From WHSW01 sp963729075 (GTDB taxonomy: Bacteria > Actinomycetota > Thermoleophilia > Solirubrobacterales > 70-9): 64,000 bases of DNA. The notes under the pieces were generated by a model, which saw only the letters and a program-made list of their open reading frames with translations, made no database searches and was not told the DNA's origin. Numbering within the stretch: the stretch's first letter is position 1; every line of letters begins with the position of its first letter. The stretch lies in NCBI GenBank assembly GCA_963729075.1, contig CAVSMU010000007.1, positions 232,845-296,844 of the forward strand. The letters run 5' to 3'. Positions 1 through 7,895 of this stretch are shown here, in pieces. The position numbers were made by a program, and so were the translations under genes.

Positions 1-497
1 ACCAGGGTCCGCTCGAGGTCGCGCTCCTCGGACTCGGGGACCGACGGGTAATCGAACGACAGGGCGAGATCCAGCTCGCCGCCCCGCAGGCGGGGCAGCG
101 ACTCCTCGGGCTCGGCGTCCGCGATGCTCAGCCGAACCTTCGGGTGGCGCTCGTGAAAGATCGAGACGGCCTCCGTGAGCAGGGTCGCGCTCGCGGACGG
201 GAAGCTGGCCAGCCGGAGCTCGCCGCCCTCGAGCCCGGCGATCGACGCGAGCTCGCGCTCGGCCTCCTCGAGGCGCGCGATCGCGGCGTCGGCGTGCGAG
301 ACGAGGACGCGGCCGGCGTCGGTGAGCTTCGGGCCCTCGCGCGTGCGGTCGAGAAGCTTCATCCCGACCTCGCGCTCGAGCGTCGCGATCTGCTGGCTCA
401 CCGCCGACTGGGAGAGGTAGAGCTCGTCGGCCGCGGCCGAGAACGAGCCGCGCTGCGCGACCTCGCGCAGGATCCGCAGGCGCTTCACATCGAGCAT
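1..497 (-). CDS. LysR-family transcriptional regulator (3' end outside window)
   Basis: The minus-strand frame is open from ATG at 497 to the window edge, giving 165 residues of the N-terminal part. Residues 1-60 form the winged helix-turn-helix typical of LysR proteins (RGSFSAAADELYLSQSAVSQQ, then the wing with LLDRT). From about residue 90 the effector domain begins (GELRLASFPSASA). LysR proteins are tetrameric regulators that usually act on a divergent neighbour. Here that is the small gene at 630, with an inverted repeat in the 132-bp gap. The effector and target are unknown. Confidence 0.9.
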   Translation of the reverse strand, partial: MLDVKRLRILREVAQRGSFSAAADELYLSQSAVSQQIATLEREVGMKLLDRTREGPKLTDAGRVLVSHADAAIARLEEAERELASIAGLEGGELRLASFPSASATLLTEAVSIFHERHPKVRLSIADAEPEESLPRLRGGELDLALSFDYPSVPESEERDLERTL

Positions 498-502
498 AAG
501 TG

Positions 503-516
503 GACCTTATCAGGTC
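503..516. promoter_or_regulatory. Inverted repeat in the divergent LysR intergenic region
   Basis: GACCT-TATC-AGGTC is a perfect 5-bp inverted repeat only 6 nt upstream of the LysR start codon. It would suit autorepression, but LysR sites are usually longer T-N11-A boxes, so the assignment is tentative. Confidence 0.35.
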
Positions 517-629
517 GGACAGGAATCGATGTTGCGCTAATAGCCACCCAGCAGGACGATGCACTTGTCACGAAACCGCCACCCCGGGCCGTTTCAGAGA
601 CAGACCACGAAGCGAGCGAGGTGAATGAC

Positions 630-992
630 ATGAGGCACGACACCGCCCCCACGATCAACAGCGAGATCACGATCCGCAGGATGGATCTCGCCGATGCCGA
701 TCGCGACTCGGTCGCCGAGCTCGCCGATCTGGATTCGCGCCGTGCCCCGGACGGGCCGGTGCTCGGAGCCGAGGTCGAGGGCACGCTGCTCGCGGCCATC
801 TCACTCACCACCGGCGACGTGATCGCCGACCCGTTCAGCCGCACCGCCGAGCTGCGACCCCTGCTCGAGACGCGCGCCGTGCAGCTGCGCCGGCGCCGTT
901 CGAAGCCCGGCCTGCGACTCCCGCGCCGCAGCCGCCCCGCCGTCGGCGGCGCGCCCGCCGGCTCGATCATCCGGCTCCCCCGCTGGGGCTGA
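630..992 (+). CDS. Small protein of unknown function (120 aa)
   Basis: ATG at 630 follows a GAGGTGA ribosome-binding site at 618-624; GTG at 621 is an in-frame alternative. Residues 12-80 resemble the first strand-helix segment of a GNAT acetyltransferase (ITIRRMDLADADRDSVAELADLD) followed by a strand-loop (LGAEVEGTLLAAISLTTG). The acetyl-CoA binding motif is absent and the C-terminal 45 residues are Arg/Pro-rich. I do not recognise a function. It is divergently transcribed from the LysR gene, so it is a plausible target of it. Confidence 0.7.
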   Translation: MRHDTAPTINSEITIRRMDLADADRDSVAELADLDSRRAPDGPVLGAEVEGTLLAAISLTTGDVIADPFSRTAELRPLLETRAVQLRRRRSKPGLRLPRRSRPAVGGAPAGSIIRLPRWG

Positions 993-1022
993 TCACGCCC
1001 CCGCCTCGCTGGGGCAGTAAGA

Positions 1023-1054
1023 GCACCGGGACGGTCACCCCGCCGTCCCGGTGC
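1023..1054. terminator. Bidirectional hairpin terminator between convergent genes
   Basis: GCACCGGGACGG at 1023-1034 pairs perfectly over 12 bp with 1043-1054 around an 8-nt loop. It lies between the convergent ends of the small plus-strand gene (992) and clpS (1059). There is no U-tract, as is common for actinobacterial hairpins. Confidence 0.7.
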
Positions 1055-1058
1055 CGCC

Positions 1059-1349
1059 TCAATGCTGCTCGAGCGGGGCCATCGTGAGCCCGGCGTCCTT
1101 GAGCTGCTGCCAGTAGAGCTCAGCCGGCTCCTGGGCGCCGGTCCAGACGATCGCCTGGCCGGTGTTGTGGATCCGGTCGGCCAACCGATGCCCCTCCTCG
1201 AGCGTCACCCCGGGGATCACGTTCGCGAGCGTCCGGGCGACGTGGTCGAAGGTGTTGTGATCGTCGTTGAGGACGATCACGAGCCAGTTTCCCCCGAGCC
1301 CTTCACCGGGGCCTGCACCCTTGGGCCGCTCGAGTGTCTCGGTTGAGAT
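1059..1349 (-). CDS. clpS: ClpS, ATP-dependent Clp protease adaptor; probable AUC start
   Basis: ClpS delivers N-end-rule substrates to ClpAP/ClpCP. The core VIVLNDDHNTFDHV with the NDDHNTF substrate-pocket motif is intact, followed by the family helices (EEGHRLADRIHNTGQAIVWTG). A GTG at 1280 would give only 73 aa and would begin inside the first beta strand. The frame is open 23 codons further, back to the TAG of the upstream gene (1362-1364), and encodes the expected lead-in (TLERPKGAGPG, then NWLVIV). That stretch has no ATG, GTG or TTG, but an ATC at 1349 sits 4 nt after GGGAGG (1359-1354). I therefore place the start at ATC, giving 96 aa. GTG 1280 remains the conservative alternative. 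Confidence 0.8.
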   Translation of the reverse strand: MSTETLERPKGAGPGEGLGGNWLVIVLNDDHNTFDHVARTLANVIPGVTLEEGHRLADRIHNTGQAIVWTGAQEPAELYWQQLKDAGLTMAPLEQH

Positions 1350-1361
1350 CGCGCCTCCCGG

Positions 1362-2045
1362 CTACGGGACCGCCACGGCGACCTTCTTGACGGTCGCGGC
1401 GACACTCCCGCTCTTCTGCTTCTGGCTGCCGACGGCAAAGCGGATCTTGCGGCCGGAGACCTGCCCCGGATTGGGGTCGTCGACCCTGGCGACCTCCTTG
1501 CCGTTCACCAGTGCCCGGACCACCGCACCCGAGGCGATCACCCGGAGCTGGTTGCGCTCGTTGATCTTGGAGATTGCATTGCTCGTGCCCCGTACGGGGA
1601 ACCCGCCGGCGGAGGGTCCGCGTCGGAGCTCGAAGCGCTTCTTTTGCGGGAAGACCCTGAGCGTGTACCCGACCCCGCCGCCGCCGGCCCGGACGGTGAG
1701 CTCGACGAACGCGCCGCCACGCAGACCCTTGTCGGTCCGCTTCAGGATCTTCCCCGCGACGGTCACGGAGTGGTTGGGAAGCTCGGTGTCGCCCTGGACG
1801 GGCGGCCGGAACGAGCACGTCGTCGGGCTCCGCTTCACCGCCGCCCGCATCGACTTGCCCTTCTTGCGCCAGCTGCGGTCGCAGCGCTTGCCGCCGCCCG
1901 ACTTGATGATCTCCTTGAACTCGGCACGGCTTCCGAAGCCGTTGTCGTAGACGGTCACGGCCGCCATCGCGCTACCCACGGCCGCGGCCGCAAGGGCCGC
2001 CGCCGCGAGCGCGAACACGCTTCGTGTGAGCTTGAGGTTCCTCAT
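1362..2045 (-). CDS. Secreted protein of unknown function
   Basis: This 227-aa protein begins with a clear Sec signal peptide (basic MRNLKLTR, then an Ala-rich hydrophobic core ending around residue 28 at AMA). The mature part has alternating strands, conserved-looking Cys/Trp (KRCDRSWRKKGKS) and basic surface patches. Its pattern (VELTVRAGGGGVGYTLRV ... NQLRVIASGAVVRALVNGKEVARVDD) resembles LamG/DUF1080-like jelly-roll domains that bind carbohydrate or are secreted structural modules. No catalytic motif is visible. It lies directly upstream of clpS (12 nt before its proposed start) and is probably co-transcribed with it. Confidence 0.75.
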   Translation of the reverse strand: MRNLKLTRSVFALAAAALAAAAVGSAMAAVTVYDNGFGSRAEFKEIIKSGGGKRCDRSWRKKGKSMRAAVKRSPTTCSFRPPVQGDTELPNHSVTVAGKILKRTDKGLRGGAFVELTVRAGGGGVGYTLRVFPQKKRFELRRGPSAGGFPVRGTSNAISKINERNQLRVIASGAVVRALVNGKEVARVDDPNPGQVSGRKIRFAVGSQKQKSGSVAATVKKVAVAVP

Positions 2046-2124
2046 CGGGGCACCGGCTCCGCCGCAGCGTAGCCGTGGAGAACCCTGAACACCGCCGCGA
2101 CCGCTGGGGTGCGGTCAGAGAATT

Positions 2125-2964
2125 TCAGTCGGCGCTGCCGTCCTCGCGGCGGCTCCAATAGCGCTCGAGTCCGAGCCACTGCTGCTCGGGGGGTGCCGCC
2201 TGGCGCGCCCGCTCAGCCGTCTCCGGGTCGGCGTGGGCGTCGAGCTCGGCCTCGACGGCCTCGAGGAAGGAGGCACGCCCGCGCCTCGCGAGCTCGGCGC
2301 TGCGGCGCAGGCTCTCGCGCAGGCGCTCGAGCTGCGCCCCGACGTCCTCGGCGGCGCCGAAGTGGGTCAGGCGCAGGCGGGCGGGCTCCAGGGCCTCGAT
2401 GCGGTCGACCGAGTCCAGCCAGGCCGCGACGTCGATCTCCGGCGGCGGCGTCGGCGCCAGGGTGAACCCGGTCGGCGGGATCCGTACCCCGGCCATGTCG
2501 CCGACGTAGGCGTCGCCGGTGTCCAGGTCGAGATAGCAGAGGTGGTGACTCGCGTGCCCCGGGGTGTGCAGGACGCGAAAGCCCTCCACCTCCTCCCCGC
2601 CGGCGAGCGGGATCAGGTTGCCCTCGGGCACCGGGGCGACCTCGCCCCAGAGGCGGGCCATGTTCTCCTCGCCATAGAGGCGCCCGGCGCTGCGCAGCAG
2701 CCGCGACGGGTCGGCCAGGTGCGGGGCACCCACCTCGCTCACATAGACGCGCAACTTCGGAAAGCGCCGCACCAGGACCCCGGCGGCGCCGGCGTGGTCG
2801 AGGTGGATGTGGGTGAGCACGAGCCCGCGCGGCTCCTCCTCGAGCTCGTCGATCCAGCTGTCGAGCGCCGAGGCCGGGCCGGGGTCGACGAGCAGGCCGC
2901 GGACCAGGTGGACGCCGATCACCCGGTCGCGGCCGAGGTGCAAGACGTCGATCTCGCGGACCAT
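2125..2964 (-). CDS. MBL-fold metallo-hydrolase
   Basis: This is a 279-aa metallo-beta-lactamase-fold enzyme. The zinc motif HIHLDH is at residues 52-57 (THIHLDHAGAAG), a second-site His lies in LHTPGHASHHLCYLD, and a metal-ligand Asp is in AYVGDMAG. The C-terminal third (residues 190-279) is helical with LTHFG, as in glyoxalase II-like and SoxH-like proteins. The likely activity is hydrolysis of a thioester or similar substrate; the substrate cannot be deduced. ATG at 2964 is divergent from the ethylmalonyl-CoA mutase gene 82 nt away. Confidence 0.9.
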   Translation of the reverse strand: MVREIDVLHLGRDRVIGVHLVRGLLVDPGPASALDSWIDELEEEPRGLVLTHIHLDHAGAAGVLVRRFPKLRVYVSEVGAPHLADPSRLLRSAGRLYGEENMARLWGEVAPVPEGNLIPLAGGEEVEGFRVLHTPGHASHHLCYLDLDTGDAYVGDMAGVRIPPTGFTLAPTPPPEIDVAAWLDSVDRIEALEPARLRLTHFGAAEDVGAQLERLRESLRRSAELARRGRASFLEAVEAELDAHADPETAERARQAAPPEQQWLGLERYWSRREDGSAD

Positions 2965-3032
2965 GGCAGCAAGCTACCCGGCCCGGTCGGCGGCCATGCC
3001 CGGTGGTGGCCGACCGCCCCACGGCCCCGGCT

Positions 3033-3038
3033 TAGAAT
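3033..3038 (+). promoter_or_regulatory. -10 box TAGAAT, near-leaderless start of ecm
   Basis: TAGAAT ends 8 nt before the ATG at 3047, so transcription should begin at or next to the start codon. No Shine-Dalgarno sequence is present. Confidence 0.6.
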
Positions 3039-3046
3039 CTCTGCCG

Positions 3047-5041
3047 ATGACCGAGCACCGCCTGCCGGAGCGCGACCGGCCCTGGGTGATCCGCACCTAC
3101 GCCGGGCATTCCGACGCCCGGCGCTCGAACGAGCTCTACCGCCGCAATCTGGCCAAGGGCCAGACCGGCCTCTCGGTGGCTTTCGACCTCCCCACGCAGA
3201 CCGGGTATGACCCCGACCACGTCCTCGCCCGCGGCGAGGTCGGCAAGGTCGGCGTCTCGATCGCGCACAAGGGCGACATGCACACGCTCCTCGACGGGAT
3301 CCCGCTCGACGAGATGAACACGTCGATGACGATCAACGCGACCGCAGCGTGGCTGCTCGCGCTCTACGTCACCGTCGCCGACGAGAACGGCATCGATCGC
3401 GCGGCCCTGACGGGCACGACCCAGAACGACATCATCAAGGAGTACCTCTCCCGCGGCACCTACGCGTTCCCGCCAGGACCGTCGATGCGCCTGATCGCGG
3501 ACACCGTCGCGTTCGCGGTCAACGAGATCCCGAGATGGAACCCGACCAACGTCTGCAGCTATCACCTCCAGGAGGCAGGTGCGACCCCGGTGCAGGAGAT
3601 CGCCTACGCGATGTCGACCGCGATCGCCGTCCTCGACGAGGTGAAGGCGCGTGGACAGGTGGCCGAGGCGGACTTTCCGAAGGTCTTCGGGCGGATCTCG
3701 TTCTTCGTCAACGCCGGGGTCCGTTTCGTCGAGGAGCACGCGAAGCTGCGAGCGATGGGCGAGATCTGGGAGCGGCTCGGGCGCGAGCGCTACGGGGTGA
3801 CCGAGCCGAAGTTCCTGCGCATGCGCTATGGCGTCCAGGTCAACTCGCTCGGCCTCACCGAGGCCCAGCCCGAGAACAACGTGCAGCGGATCGTGCTCGA
3901 GGCGCTCGCCGTCACCCTCGGGCGCAACGCCCGTGCCCGGGCGATCCAGCTCCCGGCCTGGAACGAGGCGCTCGGACTGCCGCGGCCCTGGGACCAGCAG
4001 TGGAGCCTGCGGATCCAGCAGGTGCTCGCGTACGAGACCGACCTGCTCGAGTACCCCGACATCTTCGAGGGGTCGAAGGTCATGGACGGCCTGGTCGCCG
4101 AGCTGGTCGAAGGCGCGGAGGAAGAGATGCGGATCGTGGCCGACCAGGGCGGCGCGGTGGAGGCCGTCGCCTACATGAAGGCGCGCCTGGTCGAGTCGCA
4201 CCGCGAGCGGATCGCGCGGATCGAGCGCGAGGAGATCAAGGTCGTCGGCCAGAATTGCTTCACCGAGACCGAGGACTCGCCGTTGACGGCGGGAGCCGAC
4301 GGGGGCATCCTCAGGCCCGATCCAGAGGTGGAGCGTGAGTGCGTGGAGGCGCTGGAGGTCTGGAAGGCAGAGCGCGACCAGGCCGCCGTCGATGCGGCGC
4401 TCGGGCGGCTGGCGGAGGCAGCGGGCGATGAGTCGCAGAACGTCATGCCGGCGACGATCGAGGCGGCGAAGGCCGGAGCGACCACCGGTGAATGGGCGGG
4501 CGCGCTGCGCGAGGTCTTCGGCGACTACCGCGCTCCGACCGGCGTCTCCGGCGCCGCTGCGCCGAGCGACGAGCAGCAGCTCACGGCAGTGCGCAAGCGG
4601 GTCGACGAGCTCGCTCGCCGCATCGGACGCCGGCCGCGGATCCTCGTCGGCAAGCCGGGCCTCGACGGCCACTCCAACGGCGCGGAACAGATCGCCGTCC
4701 GCGCCCGCGACGTCGGCATGGAGGTCATCTATCAGGGGATCCGGCTCACGCCCGAGCAGATCGCCGCCTCGGCGGTCGAGGAGGACGTCGACGTCGTCGG
4801 GCTTTCGATCCTCTCCGGCTCGCACCTGGAGCTGATCCCCGAGACGGTGCGCCTGCTGCGCGAGCACGAGGTGGACGCGCCGGTCGTGATCGGCGGCATC
4901 ATCCCGCTCGCCGACGCCGAGAAGCTGCGCGCGGCCGGCGTCGCCCGCGTCTACACCCCGAAGGACTTCGACGTCACCCGGATCATGGGCGAGATCGTCG
5001 ACCTCGTCGGCGAGCGCGCCGAGGCCGGCGCGCCCGCTTGA
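3047..5041 (+). CDS. ecm: Ethylmalonyl-CoA mutase (B12-dependent, Ecm/MeaA)
   Basis: This 664-aa enzyme converts ethylmalonyl-CoA to methylsuccinyl-CoA in the EMC pathway of acetyl-CoA assimilation. The catalytic TIM barrel (about 1-510) has the family signature TYAGHSDARRSNELYRRNL, GLSVAFDLPTQTGYDPDH and GTTQNDIIKEYLSRGTY. The C-terminal cobalamin domain has the DxHxxG motif at residues 540-545 (DGHSNGAEQIA). The single-chain layout and sequence match MeaA/Ecm (RPWDQQWSLRIQQVLAYETDLLEYPDIF) better than two-subunit methylmalonyl-CoA mutases. The start at 3047 is supported by the -10 box; a frame extension further upstream antisense to the MBL gene is spurious. The stop overlaps the next gene's TTG start. 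Confidence 0.92.
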   Translation: MTEHRLPERDRPWVIRTYAGHSDARRSNELYRRNLAKGQTGLSVAFDLPTQTGYDPDHVLARGEVGKVGVSIAHKGDMHTLLDGIPLDEMNTSMTINATAAWLLALYVTVADENGIDRAALTGTTQNDIIKEYLSRGTYAFPPGPSMRLIADTVAFAVNEIPRWNPTNVCSYHLQEAGATPVQEIAYAMSTAIAVLDEVKARGQVAEADFPKVFGRISFFVNAGVRFVEEHAKLRAMGEIWERLGRERYGVTEPKFLRMRYGVQVNSLGLTEAQPENNVQRIVLEALAVTLGRNARARAIQLPAWNEALGLPRPWDQQWSLRIQQVLAYETDLLEYPDIFEGSKVMDGLVAELVEGAEEEMRIVADQGGAVEAVAYMKARLVESHRERIARIEREEIKVVGQNCFTETEDSPLTAGADGGILRPDPEVERECVEALEVWKAERDQAAVDAALGRLAEAAGDESQNVMPATIEAAKAGATTGEWAGALREVFGDYRAPTGVSGAAAPSDEQQLTAVRKRVDELARRIGRRPRILVGKPGLDGHSNGAEQIAVRARDVGMEVIYQGIRLTPEQIAASAVEEDVDVVGLSILSGSHLELIPETVRLLREHEVDAPVVIGGIIPLADAEKLRAAGVARVYTPKDFDVTRIMGEIVDLVGERAEAGAPA

Positions 5042-5664
5042 GCCCAAAGCCGATCGAGTTCCCGGTCGACGGGCTAAGCGACGGCGTCGTGCACCTGCGG
5101 CTGATCGCCGAAGCCGACATCCCCGCGATCGTCGACGCCGTCCAGGACCCCGAGATCCCGCGCTGGACCCGGGTCCCGGACCCCTACAGCGAGGAGGACG
5201 GGCGCCACTTTCACCGGATGGCGACCACCGGCCGTGAGGCCGGGACCGACCTCGCGACGGTGATCGTCGACGCGGACGACGGCCACCTACTCGGCACCAT
5301 CGCCCTCCACAACATCGACCCGGAGAACGGCCGCTGCACGGGCGGCTACTGGATCGCGGCGCCCGAGCGCCGGCGTGGCGTCGCGCGCCGTGCCCTCGCC
5401 CTGCTCTGCCGCTACGGGTTCGAGGAGCTGGACGTCCAGCGGATCGAGCTCTGGATCGACCCCACGAACACCGCGTCGCTTCGGGTGGCGGTGGTCGCCG
5501 GCTTTCACCGCGAGGGCCTGCTGCGCTCGTTCGTGCCGATCCGCGGCGAGCGCCGCGACATGCTCATGTACTCACTCTTGCCGGGCGACCTCCGGCGGTC
5601 GACCGGGCTGGCACACGTCTACCTCGACCTTAGGTTTACTCTACCGAGTGAAGCGGCGCACTAG
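5038..5664 (+). CDS. GNAT family N-acetyltransferase (RimJ/RimL-like)
   Basis: TTG at 5038 overlaps the ecm stop (TTGA), so the two are translationally coupled. The 208-aa protein has the RimJ/RimL layout: a first strand and helix VHLRLIAEADIPAIVDAV, the acetyl-CoA motif A with a pyrophosphate loop of the R/QxxGxA type (APERRRGVARRALALLCRYGF), and the C-terminal signature RIELWIDPTNTASLRVAVVAGFHREGLLRS. Such enzymes acetylate N-terminal or small-molecule amines; the acceptor is unknown. The C-terminal 20 residues past YSLLPGDL look non-conserved. Confidence 0.85.
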   Translation: MSPKPIEFPVDGLSDGVVHLRLIAEADIPAIVDAVQDPEIPRWTRVPDPYSEEDGRHFHRMATTGREAGTDLATVIVDADDGHLLGTIALHNIDPENGRCTGGYWIAAPERRRGVARRALALLCRYGFEELDVQRIELWIDPTNTASLRVAVVAGFHREGLLRSFVPIRGERRDMLMYSLLPGDLRRSTGLAHVYLDLRFTLPSEAAH

Positions 5665-5705
5665 GTGATCGTGCAGGCCTTGTTCTCGCCGACCGGCCAG
5701 GCTGA

Positions 5706-6008
5706 CGCTGCCGTTGGCGGAGCCAGAAGCGCAGCGCGCTCTCGCAGGCCAAGATGCAGCTCCTGCAGCAGCTGTTGGCGGCCGAGCTCAACGCCTCAGC
5801 GTTCGGGTCGACGCCCAACAGCGGTTCGTTCGCCACCTGGGAGGCCGCGTTCTGCGGGACCAACTCGAACGCCATCAAGAACACGCAGCAGCAGGCCGCG
5901 TCGTTCAACTCGCAGGGCGACAGTCAGACGTTCACGCCAGGCACGTCCCCGGACAGCAAGTTCGCACGGTTTATCGCCAAGCTCACGTACTGGGACAGCT
6001 GGAACTAA
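5706..6008 (+). pseudogene. Orphan C-terminal fragment of a secreted repeat-type protein
   Basis: The frame opens after a TGA at 5703 and ends at 6008. It reads SALSQAKMQLLQQLLAAELN, then WEAAFCGTNSNAIKN and FTPGTSPDSKFARFIA. This resembles the C-terminal module of long surface proteins with a GFWKNH-type domain found in Gram-positives. No signal peptide or N-terminal domains precede it, and the expected upstream strand (SLTL-like) seems present in another frame around 5693-5715. It may be a decayed remnant, or an 84-aa peptide from ATG 5754 that lacks a good ribosome-binding site. Confidence 0.45.
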
Positions 6009-6328
6009 CGAACCGGACGCCGAGCGCCGATAGATCCTGGTCTACCGGCCCGTCATGAACCGAAGATGACCGCTCCGCGCTAGCCGCGGCGGCGGGTCAC
6101 GTTCGGTGCGTGCGGGCCTCGGCTCTCCGGCTGGCGGGCGCGGCCTGACCACCTTCGGGCGGTCCCGGCGGACCCTTGCTCGTGCCGCTAGCCCGTCCAC
6201 CAGGAGGTCCCGACGATCTAGCCGAGCCCGCCGCCGGGGTCGGCCCCCGGACAGGGCGCCGGCGACCCGGTGTGCGAGTGGGCGATCCGACCTCCGGGCA
6301 CGCGCCCGACGGCGCTACGCTAGGAGCG
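6009..6328. other. Gap without a recognisable gene
   Basis: This 320-bp interval separates the orphan fragment from the next gene. I see no ORF with coding character, RNA gene or repeat in it apart from the -10 box at its right edge. Confidence 0.5.
6316..6321 (+). promoter_or_regulatory. -10 box TACGCT before the 6329 gene
   Basis: TACGCT ends 7 nt before the ATG at 6329. AGGAG lies only 2-3 nt from the ATG, too close for a normal ribosome-binding site, which favours leaderless expression. Confidence 0.55.
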
Positions 6329-6913
6329 ATGGATCCGGGGTTCCCGCCTCCTGAGGTGAACGGCGACCGCAGCGCCTGGCTTCGCTGCTATCGGTGCTGG
6401 TCGACGCGCCTCGAGGCGCAGGTGCACTACGACGCGATCATCCGGGTCGACCCGGACTCCGGCGAGACCGCAGAGCGGGTCGAGGAGGTCCAGGAGGCGG
6501 TCGTGCAGTGCCTCGACTGCATGCACGACCAGCCCCATCTGGCGATCGAGGAGGGGCACGTGGTCCCGATCCAGGACCGCTGGGAGCGAATGGTCGCCGG
6601 CACGCCTTGGGTCGCCTCGTGCACGGTCACCGTCGACCAGGACCAGGTCGAGACCTGCTCCGGGCCGGAGGCCGCCGACAGCCTCACCTACGCCTCGTTC
6701 GGCGATCCCGGGACGCGCGAGTTCTTCACCCACGTGCGCTTCCACAAGCACGACGAGGAGCGGATCATCGTCCACCTGCTGGTCGAGCTGTACGCGCGCT
6801 CAGCCGAGGAGGCCACCGACGTGCTCGAGGGCGCCTCGCGGGGGACGCTCGAGCTCACCTCGCTCGCCGAGGAATCGCGCCCGCCGGCGCACGCCGCCGA
6901 CGAGGCGCACTAG
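6329..6913 (+). CDS. Conserved hypothetical protein with paired Cys motifs
   Basis: This 194-aa protein has two CxxC pairs, CYRC at residues 26-29 and CLDC near residues 66-69, which could form a zinc ribbon across a beta hairpin (QVHYDAIIRVD between them). The middle third (GTPWVASCTVTVDQDQVETCSG) and the acidic helix ERIIVHLLVELYARSAEEATDVLEG complete an alpha/beta domain. I do not recognise a named family. It ends 4 nt before the LLM oxidoreductase gene, so the two are probably co-expressed. Confidence 0.75.
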   Translation: MDPGFPPPEVNGDRSAWLRCYRCWSTRLEAQVHYDAIIRVDPDSGETAERVEEVQEAVVQCLDCMHDQPHLAIEEGHVVPIQDRWERMVAGTPWVASCTVTVDQDQVETCSGPEAADSLTYASFGDPGTREFFTHVRFHKHDEERIIVHLLVELYARSAEEATDVLEGASRGTLELTSLAEESRPPAHAADEAH

Positions 6914-6917
6914 CCGC

Positions 6918-7895
6918 TTGGCGGGTATCGGCGCCTTCATCTCCCCGGGGCGCAGGCTCCCCAGGACGCTCGAGCGGGTGGCGCTCGCCGACCGGCTCGG
7001 ATTCGACGCCGCGTACACGACCCACATCGCCGGGCGCGACTCGCTCACCGTGCTGATGGCCTACGCGAGCGCGTCCGACCGGATCAGGCTCGGAACCGGG
7101 GTCGTGCCGATCTTCTCCCGCACCCCGGCGACCATGGCCCAGTCCGCGGCGACGATCGACGAGTTCTCGGGTGGGCGGATGGTGCTCGGGCTCGGCGTCT
7201 CGCACCGGGTCACCGTGGAGAACTGGCACGGAGCGAAGATCGACAAGCCCGTCACCCAGATGCGCGAGTACCTCGGTGCGGTGCGGGCGATCCTGCGCGG
7301 CGAGGAGCCGCCGGAGTCCGAGCGCTTTCCGACCCGGTTCGCGTTCATGGGCTACGAGGCGCGGGCCGACCTGCCCGTCTACGTCGCCGCGCTGTCGCCG
7401 AACATGCTCCGCCTCGCCGGCGAGCTGGCCGACGGGGTGATGCTGTGGCTCTGCTCTCCCGCCTACATCCGCGAGACGGTGATCCCGACCGTGCGCGAGG
7501 GGCTCGAGCGGGCCGGCCGCTCGCCCGACGATTTCGACGTCGTGGCCGCCGTCCCGGCCGCGCTCGCCGATGACGCGGAGGCCGCCCGCGCGACCTTCCG
7601 CCAGGAGCTGATCCCCTACGCGTCGCTTCCGTTCTACCGGGCGATGCTCGAGTCGTCGGGCTTCGGCGAGGAGATCGCAGCCTTCGACGACGGCATGGCC
7701 GCGGGCGACGTCGAGCGAGCCAAGGCGGGGCTCTCGGAGGGGATGCTCGGCGAGCTCGCCGGGATCGGGGGCAAGGAGGATGTCCACGGCGCCGTTCGCC
7801 GCTACCAGGACGCGGGGGTGACCTCCCCCTGCGTCGGCGGCGTGCCCGGGACCGACTTCGACGCCACCCTGGAGGCGGTCGCCGAGCTCCTCTAG
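6918..7895 (+). CDS. LLM-class flavin/F420-dependent oxidoreductase
   Basis: This 325-aa luciferase-like TIM-barrel protein shows the LLM start (GRRLPRTLERVALADRLGFDAAYTTH), the RIRLGTGVVPIFSRTPATMAQSAATIDE segment, and the GGRMVLGLGVSH loop that binds flavin or F420 phosphate. Actinobacterial members of this type often use F420; the substrate is unknown. The start is TTG at 6918, giving LAGIGAF; no ATG lies upstream in frame. Its stop shares the palindrome CTAG (7892-7895) with the stop of the convergent gene. Confidence 0.85.
   Translation: MAGIGAFISPGRRLPRTLERVALADRLGFDAAYTTHIAGRDSLTVLMAYASASDRIRLGTGVVPIFSRTPATMAQSAATIDEFSGGRMVLGLGVSHRVTVENWHGAKIDKPVTQMREYLGAVRAILRGEEPPESERFPTRFAFMGYEARADLPVYVAALSPNMLRLAGELADGVMLWLCSPAYIRETVIPTVREGLERAGRSPDDFDVVAAVPAALADDAEAARATFRQELIPYASLPFYRAMLESSGFGEEIAAFDDGMAAGDVERAKAGLSEGMLGELAGIGGKEDVHGAVRRYQDAGVTSPCVGGVPGTDFDATLEAVAELL

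Noticed and set aside
144..992. Long plus-strand frame spanning the LysR gene and the small gene
   Set aside because: Its first half is antisense to a conserved LysR DNA-binding domain; only the part from 630 has a ribosome-binding site.
3032..5047. 671-residue minus-strand open frame opposite ecm
   Set aside because: Antisense shadow of a high-GC gene; Arg/Asp/Leu-rich with no recognisable motif, while the plus strand encodes a textbook enzyme.
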